Origin: Sporothrix humicola
Lineage: Eukaryota; Ascomycota; Sordariomycetes; Ophiostomatales; Ophiostomataceae
Direction of reading: 5' to 3'
DNA: 64,000 nucleotides
Assembly (NCBI GenBank): GCA_021396245.1
Contig: WNYE01000070.1
Span: 124,001 to 188,000 of the forward strand
Shown here: in pieces, positions 9,381-19,502 of the stretch
Position numbering within the stretch: position 1 is the stretch's first letter
Layout: the number at the start of each line of letters is the position of its first letter
Program-made: the position numbers and the translations under genes
The notes under the pieces: model-generated
Seen by the model: the letters and a program-made list of their open reading frames with translations, nothing else
The model's database searches: none
What the model was told of the DNA's origin: nothing

Positions 9381-10102
9381 GGGGCGTGATAAAGGAAAAG
9401 AAAACTTAAAGAGAAGATATCTAACGAATTGATTTCATGAAGCAATCTTGAGTTGAGCGAGTAACCAACCTTTTGTTGAATGCTGCTTCTTTCTTCTGAT
9501 CGTAGGCAGATGCAAACAGAGATCCCTAACCCATTTGCCCTGCAGCCGTCACAGCCCTAACAGTCTTCTACTGTATTAATGAAGTATGCAGCATCGCAGG
9601 GCCTAGCTACTTCATGCTTCAATTACTTTCTTGTTTTTCTTTTGTAAACAGAAACAACTTTTTGCATGAATTTTTATTTCTGGCTACAGCACCCAGTCGT
9701 AAGGCTCAATTTTTCTACCTTCCACTGTCTGTCGTCTTGCCTTTTGTGTTCTCAACTGAACATTGCAGAGGATGGGCGAGAGCGGAGCCACCACTTACAG
9801 AACTCACAGTGCTTTTACAAAACCTACGGCATTTACAGCACCAACAGCACTAAGGACACGAACGACACTTACACACACTCACAGCACTTACAACGGTGTA
9901 CACACGATTCTCATCCAATAAATATCTGGACTTGCACAAAACATGCAATAAGATGAATCACCTTGCCGGATCTGGATCTACTCATTCTGTCCTTTTGCTC
10001 TAGTTATCGAAACAGATACTTTATCGCTGTAGGGCATTCCGGACGACATTGCCTCAGGATGTTCACGTGCATTCATTTGTCCACAATCCAACATGACTAA
10101 TC
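9381..10102. other. Intergenic region
   Basis: The stretch is A/T-richer than the genes and has no supported gene. The missing N-terminal exon(s) of the following trypsin-like gene, if there are any, would have to lie here, but I could not assign one. Confidence 0.4.
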
Positions 10103-11620
10103 ATGCTTTGTCGTGTTAGCCGTAGGGCCCACAAAATAAACTTTTCTTGGCATTTCTTCATCGACCTCGAGAGCTCCTTCCTTCCTTCGTTTCGTTATGA
10201 CGACGTTGATTCATTCAGCCTCGTGTTTCTGGTCGGCGTCAGAGCCGGGACCACTTGGGATGAGGGACTCCGGATGGCAATCGGATGCAAAGACATTTTG
10301 GGAGCGGCCGGAATATCCATCGAGGTGGAAGTGTGCGAGGCCAGCGTTGGCAACCTGTGTAGTGACTCTGACTCTGACTCTGACTCTGATCTCACCGGCC
10401 AGATCAGCAACAAGTTCAACAAATGCGACGGATGGCTGTACGGCGGCGTCGATCCTTATTTGGGGTCGGTGAACGAGGCCCTCTTCAAGTACTTGCCACA
10501 GTCCGGCCAGCAGGTGCAGTTGGCAAGGGAAGATGGTGCCGAATCTGGCAAGTCAGGCTCTGTGGGACTATTCCTGCGACTCGAGTCGGGAGATTCAGAG
10601 GGGACGAAAGAGACAAATACAGGTGAACAGGGTGACATCTACGCCCTGACCTCGCGGCATGTTGTCGACTGTGCCCGGGTCCGTGACTCCCCTCAATCAG
10701 TCTCCGTGCTGTGGGGCACAAAGGGCCACATCGAAAAAGATGCCGTCACCCTGAAAAAGAGCGTCGCCTACGACCCCACCCTAAAGAGGGTGTTGCAGAG
10801 AAACGCCGACCGAGACACCGCGGGGCCACTGGACATGGAGCGTCTCGACTTGGCCAACGACTTTTTTGACAGCTACGTCCCGTCTGTCACGAGCCACATG
10901 GAGCGCATTGCTTCGCTTCCAGCACAAGAGCGCACAATGGGCCACGTTGTCTTTGTGTCGGCGTCGACGCCGGGTGTTTCTTCTGCCTCTACTGTTTCTT
11001 CTGCTTCTGGCCGGGGCATGCTGCGGGACTGGGCCCTGATCAAGCTCAACGACCACTGGAAGGATTTGGTTATACAAAAGGGTGGCAACACGGTGTACGC
11101 CGGCGGCAACAACTCCCTGCAGCCCTTTGACCAAAACGGCGAGATGGATTCCGGTGTCGATGATTTTGGATTTGTTCAACTCGGAGACGGAGACAGAAAC
11201 AGAAACGTTATGCCGTGCTCGGCAATTGAGACAAAGTGGTCATACGAAGAAAAGTTCGTCTACAGCAGAGGACCGGTGACGGGGACCAGAGTCGGCGTTC
11301 TCAGCGACATTGAGGCCGTGTACCGAGTGCCAAATAGTGGTGCCGGAGGCGAGGACGAGGACGCCGTGGCCTGGAGCTGGAGCGTGTTCGAGATCCCCAG
11401 CAATAATAGCTGGGCATCCTGGCCATTTGCAGCTGCAGGGGACTCTGGGTCGTCCGTCTTGGGTCCAAACGGGAACATTGTCGGTATGATTGATGCTAGT
11501 ATGACTCGAGGCGAGCCCTTTAGCGAACTTCAAAGTGCAGACGTTACCTTTGTGACGCCAATGGAGTGGGTGATGAAGGACATTGAGGAGACGACCGGAT
11601 ACACGCCCGTTATGCTATGA
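10103..11620 (+). CDS. Trypsin-like serine protease-domain protein, N-terminus uncertain
   Basis: The open frame gives 505 residues from ATG 10103. The central and C-terminal parts look like a chymotrypsin-fold domain. The proposed triad is His186 in ALTSRHVV, Asp309 in RDWALIKLN, and Ser448 in AAGDSGSSVLG. A segment before it (TTWDEGLRMAIGCKDIL) resembles the conserved N-terminal part of large fungal proteins of this type (family impression, not verified). A four-fold GACTCT microsatellite (10364-10387) encodes a Ser-Asp run. The first 45 residues are of poor quality and no signal peptide is evident, so the true start may lie upstream behind an intron. A cytoplasmic regulatory or immunity-type protease is possible; no partner gene reveals the role. 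Confidence 0.7.
   Translation: MLCRVSRRAHKINFSWHFFIDLESSFLPSFRYDDVDSFSLVFLVGVRAGTTWDEGLRMAIGCKDILGAAGISIEVEVCEASVGNLCSDSDSDSDSDLTGQISNKFNKCDGWLYGGVDPYLGSVNEALFKYLPQSGQQVQLAREDGAESGKSGSVGLFLRLESGDSEGTKETNTGEQGDIYALTSRHVVDCARVRDSPQSVSVLWGTKGHIEKDAVTLKKSVAYDPTLKRVLQRNADRDTAGPLDMERLDLANDFFDSYVPSVTSHMERIASLPAQERTMGHVVFVSASTPGVSSASTVSSASGRGMLRDWALIKLNDHWKDLVIQKGGNTVYAGGNNSLQPFDQNGEMDSGVDDFGFVQLGDGDRNRNVMPCSAIETKWSYEEKFVYSRGPVTGTRVGVLSDIEAVYRVPNSGAGGEDEDAVAWSWSVFEIPSNNSWASWPFAAAGDSGSSVLGPNGNIVGMIDASMTRGEPFSELQSADVTFVTPMEWVMKDIEETTGYTPVML
10364..10387 (+). repeat. GACTCT hexanucleotide microsatellite in coding sequence
   Basis: Four perfect GACTCT units continue into GATCTC and encode alternating Ser and Asp. 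The length is a multiple of three, so copy-number change would keep the frame. Confidence 0.8.
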
Positions 11621-12171
11621 GTTGGTTTTTGTCGAACCAGAACATTTCATCACATCATTCTTTTCGTTTTCGTTTTCTCTTCTTTGATGGCACGCCGTGA
11701 GTTTCCGTGCACGTTCATGCCAGCTTATGTCAAACGGACATAGCTGACAACTACGTCCGTATGACAGTCCGTATGACAGGTACCGGAGATTGCATCTATG
11801 TGCGATATGCTGACGATGCTGACATTGCAGTTCCGACGTTTGCAAACATGGGGCCGGCCGAGGCAAGGGAAGTTTTTTCTGGGCTTTTTTCATGTTTGGT
11901 TGGTTTCGTCGCCACAAAACAGGGCCCTTTCGGCGCCGTGCAAGGGAGCTCCACATTAGCTGTTAGTGACGGCATCGACATTCTGTACAGTAATATGGCA
12001 TAAATCTGTCTGGCATGAGTCTGTCGGAAATGAAGCTTTCAAAAGTATATAAATGAGCATCGCCAACACGGTTACAATGTCAGAAGAAAACTTACCTCAC
12101 GGATCCTTCAATCCTCAAAGACAGCAAGAACGAACAATTGCACCACCAACAAACCACCCCAGCTCAGCACC
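11621..12171. other. Intergenic region with promoter of the alpha/beta hydrolase
   Basis: A 98-codon open frame at 11707-12003 begins with GTG and has no recognisable content, so I do not call it. The right part carries a TATA box and the leader of the next gene. Confidence 0.5.
12046..12053 (+). promoter_or_regulatory. TATA box of the alpha/beta hydrolase gene
   Basis: TATATAAA lies 119 bases upstream of the ATG at 12172, a normal distance for a fungal TATA promoter. Confidence 0.6.
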
Positions 12172-13086
12172 ATGTCGACTCCCGAAAAGGTCACTTTCCT
12201 CTCCCGCGAGTTGAAGATCGCCGCCCTCTTCTTCCCGCCCGTTTCTGGCTCGCCCGACCGCAAGGGCGCTGCCGTCGTCATTGCCCACCCGTGGTCGTCC
12301 ATCAAGGAGCAGTCGCCGGCCAACTACGCCCGCGTGCTGACGGCCGCCGGCTTTTCCTGTTTGACGTACGACGCCGCCTACCAGGGCGAGTCCGAGGGCG
12401 AGCCACGCAACCTCGAAGACCCTTATCATCGTGTCGAGGACATCAAATGCGCCGTGACGTACCTGGTCGGCCGCAAGGACGTCGACAGCGACAAGATTGG
12501 CGTGCTGGGAATCTGCGCCTCTGGCGGCTACGCGCCCTTTGCGGCCCAGACCGACCTGCGCATCAAGGCCGTCGCCACGGCGGCGGCCGTCTGTGCCGGC
12601 ACGATGGCCCGGCGTGGCTACGAACAGGACACCACGACCCCGGAAATACTCAAGGGCCAACTGGAAGCGGCCGCCGCCGACCGCAACTCGGACGTGACCG
12701 GCAAGAAGGTGGACATTGTGCGGCTGCTGCCCGAGAAATTCGAGGATGTTGCCGGCCTGCCGCCCGCGTTCAAGGACCTGGCGTCGTACTACCGCACGCC
12801 ACGTGCGCAGCACCCGCGCGCCATCAACGCCTCGATCCCGCGCAGCTGGGACCTCATGGCCAACTTTGACGCGTTTGCACACAACGATATGATCAGCCCG
12901 CGGCCCCTGCTGATGATCACGGGCACGGCGGCGGCCACCAAGTGGTACAGCGAGGACGGCGTCAAGAAGGCCAAGCAGCCCGCCGAGCTTGTCGTGCTGG
13001 ACGGCCTGACGCACGCCGACCTCTACGACAAGGTCGAGGAGGCCGGTGCCAAGTGCGCCGACTTCTTTGGCAAGTACCTGGTGTGA
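12172..13086 (+). CDS. Alpha/beta hydrolase with cysteine nucleophile elbow (YcjY/dienelactone hydrolase-like)
   Basis: A single-exon gene of 304 residues with no signal peptide, probably cytosolic. The fold markers are VVIAHPWSS after strand 3, YDAAYQGES, and the nucleophile elbow GICASGG with Cys115 where serine would be usual. LTHADLYD supplies His281 near the C-terminus, and LLMITGTAAAT precedes it in the region of the acid residue. Cysteine at this place is typical of dienelactone-hydrolase-type and YcjY-type relatives, so it may be active rather than broken. The substrate is unknown. A TATA box precedes the gene and an AATAAA follows at 13231. It converges with the GH3 gene 295 bases downstream. 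Confidence 0.85.
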   Translation: MSTPEKVTFLSRELKIAALFFPPVSGSPDRKGAAVVIAHPWSSIKEQSPANYARVLTAAGFSCLTYDAAYQGESEGEPRNLEDPYHRVEDIKCAVTYLVGRKDVDSDKIGVLGICASGGYAPFAAQTDLRIKAVATAAAVCAGTMARRGYEQDTTTPEILKGQLEAAAADRNSDVTGKKVDIVRLLPEKFEDVAGLPPAFKDLASYYRTPRAQHPRAINASIPRSWDLMANFDAFAHNDMISPRPLLMITGTAAATKWYSEDGVKKAKQPAELVVLDGLTHADLYDKVEEAGAKCADFFGKYLV

Positions 13087-13230
13087 GCTGCCTGACAAAG
13101 TGTGTAATGTGGAATGAGAAATATGAAGTGCATCCTGTATATAGCAAATATCTCATGAATTTAATCCAACAATCTTGCCATATCTATGCCTTGTCCAATG
13201 TCCAATGTCCAAACTGAGAAACGAAAATCA

Positions 13231-13236
13231 AATAAA
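13231..13236 (+). terminator. Polyadenylation signal of the alpha/beta hydrolase gene
   Basis: AATAAA lies about 145 bases after the stop codon, inside the short gap to the convergent GH3 gene. Confidence 0.45.
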
Positions 13237-13381
13237 AGGCAGAAATATCCAAAAAAGAAACTCCATCCTTGGTAGACTGCCCATCCAGTACCACCATGTC
13301 GCAATAAAGATCCCATCGCTGCAAATGCTGTTCAAATCAATTCAATCCAAAAACAAACCTTCGTACATGTTCGCTGCGGCC

Positions 13382-16300
13382 TCACCACACTCCGGATGCA
13401 GGAAGGTCCCGCGAGCTTTGGCCCACCAGAAGACGATACTGCCCGCCCGTCACCATGACCCAGTTCTGCCGCTGCACGTCCCAGTAGCTGAGGTCGCGCC
13501 GCGTCAGGTTGAACGTCACCGTCTGCGTCTCGTCCTTTTTGAGGAACGGCTTCTCGAAGCCCCGCAAAACCTTGACGGGGAAGTCGACGCCCGCCGCGTC
13601 GGCCGCGCCCTCGGGGTATCCTAAATATAACTGGACAACGGCCTTGCCCTCGCGGCTGCCCGTGTTGGACACGTCGACGGTCACTGTGACGTACGTCTGC
13701 CACAAGTCCGGGTTGCCGCCCTCGTCGCCGCCGGCCCCAGAGGGAGGCTGAACTGTATCATATCCATCAGGATATGGATACTTTGCCGACACGAGGTCCA
13801 AATCCTCGACCGAGTCGAGGTACGGGTAGATGTACTTTTCGAGGCGCCGAATGTCCTTGGGGAAGAGGGCCTCGCTGACATCGGGGACCGTCGTGTCGTA
13901 CGTGGGCGCCGCGGCGGCTGGCGGTGGCCGGGTAGCGGGCAGGGCGCTCTTGGGCAGAACCTGCTTGACGGACAGGTTGCCGACGGCAAACTCGGTGTAG
14001 GACAGGCCAAAGCCAAACTCGAAGCGCGGCTCAATGGCGTACTTGTCAAAGTGGCGGTAGTCAATGTACAGCCCCTCGGAAAAGTCCTGCTGGGGGACGA
14101 CGCCATTCGGAATGTACATGACCTTGCCGCCCGGGCCATAGTCTTCCAGGGTGCGGCCAAGCGTGTAGGGCAGCTTGCCGCTCGGGTTGACGCGGCCAAA
14201 CAAAACATCAGCAAGGGCGTTGCCGCTTTCCTGGCCAGGCAGGTTGGCGTAGACGACCGCCTTGACCTGCGGGAGGTCGATCCAGCGCTCCATGACGACG
14301 GGGCCGACCGAGTGGATCACCACAATAACGTCGCCCTTGCCGTCGCCGCAGCCAGTGGCCACGGCGTAGACAAGGTCGTCGCCTCCTTTTTGCAGCAGCA
14401 AATCATTCCGGTCGCCGCCGATGCCGCCCCACGATACGAAACCCTCGCCAGCATCAGCGTTGGCAAACACAATACAGACGTCCAGATCGGCAAGCGCGCT
14501 GGGCTGTGTGCCGCGGTTGGAGAAGCGGTGACGCAGGTCGACTTTGCTGGCATCAAAACCTGCTGTCAGCGCGTCGGCTGGCGTGACCAGGTAGGGAAAC
14601 TCGACCGCGCCCGAGCCCCAGCCCGAGCCCAGCGTGCCTTGGTTGCAGGCGCGGTTCTCGCAGAAGTTGGGACCTTGGCCGGGGCCGGCATCTTCGCCAA
14701 AGATGCCAATCTTGACCTTGGGCGTGGGGGCGGCTGTGTCGTCTCTCTCTTCTTCGTCTCTGTCCCTCTTGGACGGACCCGGGCGTTGGGTCTTCACAAT
14801 GCGGTTCGGGTGGCCCGTGACGCCGTCCGTGCCGATAGGCAGCGTGTTGTTGGTGTTCTTGAGGAGCACAATGCCCTCCGTGGCGATGTGGCGGGCAACA
14901 TTCGAGTGGCTGCCCTGGACATTGACAAACTGGTTGACGACGACTGTCTCTTGGGGCGACGGGCTGCCGGGCGCCAGCACGCCTGTGCGGTTGTTCGTCC
15001 ACGACGAGAAGTTGGGCCGCTCGCCCGCTCCATCGTATCCTGTAAAAAAATTGGGGTCGTCCTGTCCCATCTGGTACCAGGCAGCCACAATGCGTGTTGC
15101 CATGTCGTTGAGACGTTCCATGGGCACGGATCCGTTCAGGACAGAGCGCGTGAGCTCCGAGCCCCAGAGCGACAGGCCGTTCTGCCACCGCAGGCCGTCT
15201 CCAGGCATCGTCATGTCCAGGCCGGCCAGGGCAGTACCGACGCCCGAGCGCTGGGCGAGCCAGTCCGACATAACGAACCCCTGGAAGCCGAGCTCGTCTT
15301 TCAGCACGCCATTCAGGAGCTTCGAGTTACCGCACGAGTAGCTGTTGTTGACCATGTTGTAGCTGCACATGACACTGGCCACGCCCGCCTTGACGGCATC
15401 GCCAAACGGCCAGGCATACAGCTCGTGCAGCGTGCGGTCGTCAATGTTGGAGCTGAGGGCATGCGGGAGGCCCCACTCGTAGGGCTGCCGGAAGTGCTCC
15501 TGCTCGTTGCCGACAAAATGTTTGATGGTCGCCATGATGCCCTGGTCCTGGATGCCGCGAATGGTCTCGGCGCCGGCAATGCCCTGCAGGTATGGGTCGG
15601 ATCCGAAACCCTCCCAGTTGCGGCCACCAGCGGGCATGCGGCCCAGCGGGCCAACACAGGGGCCCAGAAGAGCGTGCACGCCCTTGGCGCGGGCCTCTTC
15701 TGCGTGTGCTTTTCCATGCGCATACATCAGCGCCTTGTTCCATGTGGCGCCGACGGTGATCCCCGCTGGCAGCGCCGTGATATTGTCCGCCATCCGGATG
15801 CCCAGCGGCCCGTCCTGCAGGTTGAGCTGCGGGAAGCCGACATGCACAGCGGGCCCGTTGGTGCCCACGCTCAGCCCCATCTGCCACCCCGTGCCCGTCG
15901 TCACATTCACCTTTTCCGGGAGCGTCATGCGGCTCACCATCTTGGCCGCTTTCGCGTAGCTGTCGGCCCACGTCCGCGCTGTGCCGCCCGGCGGCGTCGG
16001 GTACCAGGGCGGCGACTGGCCGTACGGCGGCTCCTCACCAAGCTTCTTGTAGACGAATCCGCCGCTGGCGGCTGTCAGCAAAAACACGACGCCACCAATG
16101 GCCAGTGCCACGATGCAGCATCGCGACCGAGACCAGCGCTTTGGTAGGCAGGCTGGTAACCAGCGGAGAGTGCGTGAGTTCGAGTTTGAGACGCCCCGCA
16201 GCTTTTTCTTGTCTTCGGATCTTTCGCCGTTGTCATTGTAGAGCGGGTCGGCCGTCAGAAACTCGGTCGCGTCAATGTCGGACTCATGGTCGCTGTCGGT

Positions 16301-16390
16301 CAGCTCGTAGGACTCGCGTCGGCCGCGGTCGTAGCCGTGGTCACGATCGGAGGACAGCAGGCCACGCTTGGCCTGGTCGTCGGCGACCAT
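13382..16390 (-). CDS. Membrane-anchored GH3 beta-glucosidase
   Basis: A single-exon gene of 1002 residues that hydrolyses terminal beta-D-glucosyl residues. The N-terminus is hydrophilic and acidic and has no signal peptide. Basic residues then precede one hydrophobic helix at about 92-114, which predicts a type II membrane protein with the catalytic part outside, as in the BglE/BglF-like group. The GH3 N-domain follows, with LNLQDGPLGIR, GRNWEGFGSDPYL, IKHFVGNEQEHFR and the nucleophile Asp376 in GFVMSDW. The GH3 C-domain (LLKNTNNTLPI; GWGSGAVEFPY) and a C-terminal fibronectin-III-like domain (VDVSNTGSREGKAVVQLYL) are complete. It converges with the hydrolase gene. A long open frame on the other strand is its shadow. 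Confidence 0.94.
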   Translation of the reverse strand: MVADDQAKRGLLSSDRDHGYDRGRRESYELTDSDHESDIDATEFLTADPLYNDNGERSEDKKKLRGVSNSNSRTLRWLPACLPKRWSRSRCCIVALAIGGVVFLLTAASGGFVYKKLGEEPPYGQSPPWYPTPPGGTARTWADSYAKAAKMVSRMTLPEKVNVTTGTGWQMGLSVGTNGPAVHVGFPQLNLQDGPLGIRMADNITALPAGITVGATWNKALMYAHGKAHAEEARAKGVHALLGPCVGPLGRMPAGGRNWEGFGSDPYLQGIAGAETIRGIQDQGIMATIKHFVGNEQEHFRQPYEWGLPHALSSNIDDRTLHELYAWPFGDAVKAGVASVMCSYNMVNNSYSCGNSKLLNGVLKDELGFQGFVMSDWLAQRSGVGTALAGLDMTMPGDGLRWQNGLSLWGSELTRSVLNGSVPMERLNDMATRIVAAWYQMGQDDPNFFTGYDGAGERPNFSSWTNNRTGVLAPGSPSPQETVVVNQFVNVQGSHSNVARHIATEGIVLLKNTNNTLPIGTDGVTGHPNRIVKTQRPGPSKRDRDEEERDDTAAPTPKVKIGIFGEDAGPGQGPNFCENRACNQGTLGSGWGSGAVEFPYLVTPADALTAGFDASKVDLRHRFSNRGTQPSALADLDVCIVFANADAGEGFVSWGGIGGDRNDLLLQKGGDDLVYAVATGCGDGKGDVIVVIHSVGPVVMERWIDLPQVKAVVYANLPGQESGNALADVLFGRVNPSGKLPYTLGRTLEDYGPGGKVMYIPNGVVPQQDFSEGLYIDYRHFDKYAIEPRFEFGFGLSYTEFAVGNLSVKQVLPKSALPATRPPPAAAAPTYDTTVPDVSEALFPKDIRRLEKYIYPYLDSVEDLDLVSAKYPYPDGYDTVQPPSGAGGDEGGNPDLWQTYVTVTVDVSNTGSREGKAVVQLYLGYPEGAADAAGVDFPVKVLRGFEKPFLKKDETQTVTFNLTRRDLSYWDVQRQNWVMVTGGQYRLLVGQSSRDLPASGVW

Positions 16391-18524
16391 TGCGGATTGT
16401 GGGTGTCAAATGTTTGTGGGTCGTAATGTACTTTGTACGTTCGTTGGGAGAGTTGAGGGGTGGGAGGGAGGAGGTCGAAAAGGTCGAGATTCAAAGGCTG
16501 TGCCACGGCGGCATCAGCAATTCATTCGGCCGGTCGAGTTCAATGCATCTGACCAGAGAGGTGTCGTTGAGGTTGATGGTCAAAGTTCGATGGAGTTGGA
16601 AGAGAGTTTGAGTTTGAAGCTTGTTCAGCGCTCAGGGGTACATTTGTGGAGGCGGAGATGCTATGGCAGGTGCGATGGGCACTAGCGATGTCGGTTGCTC
16701 CTTCCACAGCTAGTGGACTTTTCAGCCCAAGCTAGCCAAGCATCGTCTGAAACGTCACCAATCTGTGGGGGGCAGGAGCAGCCACAGCACACGCCACAGT
16801 GACCCCCACCCACTAAAAGCTATGTGGAAAGGCATGCAATCTGTGATATTTGTCTCGATTTGTTTGTGCAAATATTGATATTTTGATCACGTTTGTTTTT
16901 ATCTTGTTGTTGTTGGGGTTTTTTTAAGTAATTTCTAAGATAAAGATAAGTAAATTTTGCGTATGTGTGTAGAAATTGGTAATGTAGTAGGGATTTATTT
17001 GTGAAGATTGTGTGTCGTTAAAATGAAAAGAAAACAAAATGGACAGAAAATAGCAAAACGAAGTCCACCTCAAAATAGGCTTTGTGAAATCCCCCAAAAA
17101 TAGTAAAAAAATATTACACTTATCTAAAAGGCAATTAAAAGTCACCAGGACCAGAAAAATTCAAAATCCTGTTGATGGTAGTCGAATGGCACCTGATTGT
17201 TTCTTCGTGACTTCCCCGGGTTTTTGAGGAGAACTCTGCCGCCAATTGTGCTTGCCAAAAACCACGAACCTTGTGCACCAACTGCTTTAACTTGGCAGCA
17301 AAAGAGACAAGCAAATCAAATACGTATTGTCTTGAAGACTTCTATCTTTGATTAGATAAGTCCAGTAACCGTATTATATATGTTCCTTAGAGACCAATAC
17401 CTTCAGCTTTGGCAGGACAGTTGTTGCTCCGAGCCGGACAATGGGCGTGATTTCCCCACCATGACATCCGAAACTGAACATTTCACCGTGACCAGCTATT
17501 GGGGATGAGTAGCAAGTAGCAATCCACAAAAATATCTACCACTAGAGTTTTCAGCGAAACTTTGAGGTGCCTGAACATCCGCTAACCTTTGTTCACTTTA
17601 AAACAGCTCAACAGTAATTTGAATTGCAAGGCCAGTCATAAGTACAGCGTTATTTTGAGCCTCCAGTGGGATGTGCGTTGAGAACAGTTTACCTCTCACT
17701 GTTGGCATAACGCCCGAGCAACAATGCATGTGCACATAAATTACTGGTGCTTCAAACCGCATAAGCTCAACCGTAATAACCACTTTGTCTATAACCTTTC
17801 CCCAGACGAAGAAACGTCATTCACCAGAGGGAGAGCAAAGCATGGCAATGGCCGTAACTCCGGCACTCATTGTTAGGATTCGGGTGAAACGCAGCCGGAC
17901 GTCCAGATTAGCCGCCAGGTCCGTGAAAACGTATTCTCTTCTTTGTCCTTTGCACAAGACAAGACATGCTATACATGCTAAACATGCAGTACTGGTTGTG
18001 TCTTTAGCGGCATTAGCATTGGACATGCTGTATCTCAAACGTGGGAGCCAGTACATGAACACACAAAGTAGGATGCAAATGCAAGAGGAACCGACCGAGT
18101 GGTCCGCAACCTATTCGCTTCTCGCCTTTTGCTTTCAATCCGACCTTCCCTTCAACCACGAGCCTGTTCCGGATTCCCTCGAGTATCCGCCGCTATGGGT
18201 TTCTCCAACACCGTCCGGTGGACCCCTGCACGGAGAGCTCCTGCTGTATGATATTGGGAATTGGGGACATAAATACGAAAGAGTGCCCATGACAGTATGA
18301 GAGTGAGAGGTATCTATTCACAACAACGAAACCACTGCCCTTTACGAATACACGATATTTTCCTCTGTATTTAAGACAACCTCTCGCAAGGAGACATCAC
18401 CGCCGCGCTGGCCAATTTCATCGAGTACATCATCCAGGCCTTCCTCAGCCTCTACAGCTCTCTCTTCCGAGCCATCCGCCCATCACCCCCTAGTTTAGAC
18501 AGGGACTCTACCACATCCACCAAA
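16391..18524. other. Intergenic region between divergent GH3 and THN reductase genes
   Basis: No gene is supported. The part from about 16840 to 17160 is strikingly A/T-rich compared with the surroundings. An open frame at 17785-18300 (171 codons) starts at TTG and shows no recognisable domain. The last 150 bases carry the promoter and leader of the reductase. Confidence 0.5.
18368..18374 (+). promoter_or_regulatory. TATA-like element of the THN reductase
   Basis: TATTTAA lies 157 bases upstream of the ATG at 18525. It is a weaker match than TATAAA but at a suitable distance. Confidence 0.4.
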
Positions 18525-19502
18525 ATGGGCTCTACAGAACACGCCGGCAGCAAGTACGACGCCATCCCGGGCCCCCTGGGCCTGCCTGCCGCGTCTCTTG
18601 CCGGCAAGGTGGCCCTCGTGACGGGTGCCGGCCGCGGCATTGGCCGCGAGATGGCCCTGGAGCTCGGCCGCCGCGGCGCCAAGATCATTGTCAACTACGC
18701 CAACAGCGATGCGTCGGCCCAAGAAGTCGTCGAGGCCATCAAGAAGAGCGGATCGGACGCCAAGGCCATCAAGGCCAACGTGTCGGACGTGGAGCAGATT
18801 GTGCGCCTGTTCGAGGAGGCCGTCGCGGCGTGGGGCAAGCTGGACATTGTGTGCTCCAACAGCGGCGTCGTGAGCTTTGGCCACGTCAAGGACGTCACCC
18901 CGGAAGAGTTTGACCGTGTCTTTAGCGTCAACACGCGCGGCCAGTTCTTTGTGGCACGGGAGGCCTACAAGCACCTCGAGGTGGGCGGCCGGCTGATCCT
19001 GATGGGCTCGATCACGGGCCAGGCCAAGATGGTGCCACGCCACGCCGTGTACTCGGCCAGCAAGGGCGCCATTGAGACATTTGTGCGGTGCATGGCAGTC
19101 GGTGAGTGCCCTCTTCTCTTATCCATTCTCCTCCTCTCGACTACGTAACACAAATGAGGGGCATTGCTAACGAACCAGACTTTGGCGACAAGAAGATCAC
19201 CGTCAACGCCGTCGCCCCCGGTGGCATCAAGAGTGAGTCAACCTCGCAGAATAAGATGAAATTAAACTACAATCGTACTAACGTTGACAGCCGACATGTA
19301 CCACGCCGTCTGCCGCGAGTACATCCCCAACGGCCTGGGCTTCACCGACGAGGAGACCGACGAGTACGCTGCCGGCTGGTCGCCCATCCACCGCGTGGGC
19401 CTCCCCATCGATGTTGCCCGTGTTGTGGCTTTCCTTGCCTCGCAGGACGGCGAGTGGATCAACGGCAAGGTCCTGGGCGTGGACGGCGGCGCGTGCATGT
19501 AA
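18525..19502 (+). CDS. Tri-/tetrahydroxynaphthalene reductase (DHN-melanin type SDR)
   Basis: Three exons (18525-19101, 19179-19232, 19291-19502) encode 280 residues. Both introns have GTGAGT donors and (C/A)CAG acceptors, and joining restores MAVD/FGDKK and GGIK/TDMY. The NADPH site TGAGRGIGREMA sits near residue 34. The catalytic residues are Ser162, Tyr176 and Lys180 (VYSASKGA). The start SKYDAIPGPLG, the CSNSGVVSFGH segment, TDMYHAVCREYIPNG and the C-terminal GGACM match the fungal naphthol reductases that turn tetra- or trihydroxynaphthalene into scytalone or vermelone. The family's terminal residue has been linked to substrate preference; Met here points to the trihydroxynaphthalene type (from memory of the Magnaporthe enzymes). 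No melanin polyketide synthase or scytalone dehydratase is in the window. Confidence 0.93.

Noticed and set aside
11707..12003. 98-codon frame before the alpha/beta hydrolase
   Set aside because: It starts at GTG, contains no known motif and ends just before the TATA box of the real gene.
12115..13098. 327-codon minus-strand frame
   Set aside because: It is antisense to the alpha/beta hydrolase, whose protein features are clear.
14051..16147. 698-codon plus-strand open frame
   Set aside because: It is exactly antisense to the GH3 beta-glucosidase gene. Long antisense frames are expected opposite genes with strong C/G-ending codons; it has no domain of its own.
17785..18300. 171-codon frame upstream of the THN reductase
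   Set aside because: It starts at TTG, has irregular codon use, shows no domain and lies in the reductase's upstream region.
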